DNA of 64,000 nucleotides from Rhizobium sp. WYJ-E13 (GTDB lineage Bacteria > Pseudomonadota > Alphaproteobacteria > Rhizobiales > Rhizobiaceae), in NCBI RefSeq assembly GCF_018987265.1, contig NZ_CP076853.1:4270501-4334500 (forward strand), read 5' to 3'. Below the pieces are notes generated by a model. The model saw nothing but the letters and a program-made list of their open reading frames with translations, made no database searches and was not told where the DNA came from. Positions 62,909 through 64,000 of this stretch are shown here, in pieces (position 1 is the stretch's first letter; every line of letters begins with the position of its first letter). The position numbers and the translations under genes were made by a program.

Positions 62909-63028
62909 TCAGGTGCGAGCGCCGACGACGACCGTGGCGCCTTCAGCCGCAAAGAGTTTGGCGGTAACACGGCCGATACCCGAGCTTGCGCCAGTGACGA
63001 TTGCTACTTTGTTGATCAGACGATTCAT
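62909..63028 (-). pseudogene. Truncated short-chain dehydrogenase, N-terminal 39 residues
   Basis: From the ATG at 63028 the frame reads INKVAIVTGASSGIGRVTAK, the full cofactor-binding start of a classical SDR (TGxxxGxG), then AAEGATVVVGART and a stop. The remaining about 200 residues with the Ser-Tyr-Lys catalytic triad are missing. GGAGATGG before the start shows it once was a normal gene. It diverges from the LysR gene at 63154, its probable former regulator. Confidence 0.75.
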
Positions 63029-63153
63029 TGTTCCATCTCCTGAATTTCGGTTGGATCGGGGTGGCCGCCGGTTTCGATGGGTGGAAGATGGCATTCTTTC
63101 TTCGTTCGGATTAGTCTCCTAAATACGGAGCTCGAATTCGGAAAAGCCGAACG

Positions 63154-64000
63154 ATGATTAAGATTGAGGGTATTGCGGCTTTTGTCGCGGTGGTGGAGGC
63201 CGGCTCGGTGAGCGAGGCCGCCCGACGGCTGCGCCTGTCTAAATCCGTCGTCAGCGAGAGACTGGCGGAACTGGAGAAGACACTGGGCGCCATGCTTGTC
63301 CACCGCACCACGCGCAAGCTGACCTTGACGGAGGATGGAGCCGCCTTTCTGGAGCGCGCCGCACGCATCGTCCGCGAAATGGAAGATGCCGAGGCCGACA
63401 TGGCGGAGCGCCGCGGCACTCTGTCAGGCCCGCTACGCATCGCCGCCCCCGTCACGTTCGGCCGCCTGCATCTCGGCCCAGCGCTCTATCCATTTCTGAA
63501 GGCGCACCCGCAGATCGCGCTGACGCTCGATATGGACGATAGGCGAGTCGATCCGGCATCGGACGGATATGACGCGATCATCCGCCACGGTGCCATCGCA
63601 GACTCACGACTGATCGCCTGGAAGCTCGCCCGCAGCCGACGGCTGTTGGTAGCATCGCCCGATTATCTCGAGCGTTACGGAACGCCGGTTTCACTCGCCG
63701 ATCTCAACAGCCACCACGGACTTTTCTACACCAATCGCGGTGTCGCCGACTGGCGGTTCCAGACGGATGAAGGCGCCGTCGTCATCCGTGCGGTGCTGGG
63801 CCTCGGCATCAACAATGGCGATATGCTGCACGATGCGGCGATATCAGGCCTCGGCATCGCGCTTTTGCCGGCCTTCATTATCGGCCCCGCAATCCGCGAG
63901 GGGCGTCTGCTCGAGATCGATGTCGGTGCCCGGCCGGAGCCGGAATTCATTTACATGGCCCATCCCGAAGGCAGAAATCCCTCGGCCAAGCTGCGCGCCA
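63154..64000 (+). CDS. LysR family transcriptional regulator, 3' end outside window
   Basis: The 282 visible residues start MIKIEGIAAFVAVVEAGSV and the HTH is VSEAARRLRLSKSVVSERLAELEK near residues 19-42, followed by the linker HRTTRKLTLTEDGAAFLERA near 54-73. The periplasmic-binding-like effector domain includes LRIAAPVTFGRLHLGPALYPFL near 93-114 and GLGIALLPAFIIG near 229-241, like the CrgA/DsdC-type group that detects aromatic or quinone-like compounds. It ends at the window edge with perhaps 15-20 residues missing. CTCC-TAAATAC-GGAG at 63116-63130 has the T-N11-A form of a LysR site in the divergent gap. Confidence 0.88.
   Translation, partial: MIKIEGIAAFVAVVEAGSVSEAARRLRLSKSVVSERLAELEKTLGAMLVHRTTRKLTLTEDGAAFLERAARIVREMEDAEADMAERRGTLSGPLRIAAPVTFGRLHLGPALYPFLKAHPQIALTLDMDDRRVDPASDGYDAIIRHGAIADSRLIAWKLARSRRLLVASPDYLERYGTPVSLADLNSHHGLFYTNRGVADWRFQTDEGAVVIRAVLGLGINNGDMLHDAAISGLGIALLPAFIIGPAIREGRLLEIDVGARPEPEFIYMAHPEGRNPSAKLRA

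Noticed and set aside
1..64000. tRNA, rRNA, CRISPR, insertion sequence, phage or conjugation genes
   Set aside because: No cloverleaf-like gene, repeat-spacer array, transposase, integrase or terminal inverted repeats were recognised in the window. Weak small RNAs could be missed by eye.

Overview
The window is dense, GC-rich bacterial chromosome with short intergenic gaps, rhizobial-type promoter elements and gene content typical of the Rhizobiaceae, probably the genus Rhizobium. Supporting content includes a phospholipid N-methyltransferase of the PmtA type, an NDUFA9-like complex I assembly protein beside uppP, a four-gene imelysin/di-haem oxidoreductase iron cluster, an orphan ParA and a TIGR03364-type oxidoreductase beside phnX. 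It reads as mainly core chromosome with a few small scars. I see no rRNA, tRNA, CRISPR array, complete insertion sequence or prophage.

Layout. 1-3.7 kb: a ferritin-like DUF892 protein (cut by the left edge), an M15-like protein, an acetyltransferase, an aldo/keto reductase and a Gfo/Idh/MocA oxidoreductase. 3.7-7.3 kb: a surface-glycosylation module with a GtrA-like flippase, a polyprenyl-phosphate glycosyltransferase and a divergent multi-pass GT-C-like protein. 7.9-17.5 kb: xseA, a quinone reductase, a MarR/EamA divergent pair with clustered operators, an M29 aminopeptidase, a YbaK deacylase, an ArsC-like protein, the phosphonate pair phnX plus FAD oxidoreductase, an AstE-like deacylase and a 2H phosphoesterase. 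17.6-21.8 kb: orphan ParA, an atypical patch with a frameshifted ORF against the guaA 3' end, guaA, mtnN and a hotdog thioesterase. 22-28.9 kb: DUF2252, the iron cluster and an HPP protein. 28.9-35.4 kb: rsmB, rlpA, a YeeZ-like protein, queG, a GST, uppP and a 50-residue exported peptide. 35.5-45 kb: NDUFA9-like protein, DUF1330, pyrF, a histidine phosphatase, pmtA, dnaN, rsmI-yraN, a cupin, gshB and comM. 45-54.5 kb: cysK, a LysE exporter, dps, an EamA/Lrp divergent pair, a GNAT, dut, prfC, a LysR remnant and otsA-otsB. 54.6-64 kb: an S10 peptidase, an MFS/GntR operon with a 41-bp palindrome, a tiny peptide gene with its own promoter and terminator, a class II amidotransferase, coaBC, an EamA transporter, an NmrA-like protein, a truncated SDR and a LysR regulator cut by the right edge.

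How the genes work together. Several pairs are coupled by 1- or 4-base overlaps: GT2/GtrA, FAD oxidoreductase/phnX, thioesterase/mtnN, DUF1111/imelysin, queG/YeeZ-like, dut/GNAT and GntR/MFS. The iron cluster looks like one minus-strand operon of exported proteins. otsA and otsB give trehalose synthesis, and dps and gshB add stress protection.

The most interesting items are the 23-codon gene at 58348-58419, whose product resembles a PqqA precursor lacking its cross-linked tyrosine, the large palindromic operator at the GntR start, the phosphonate pair lacking phnW, the GtrA/B/C-like module, and several scars (frameshifted ORF at guaA, LysR stub at otsA, truncated SDR). All family calls come from reading translated sequence by eye; no database search was run.
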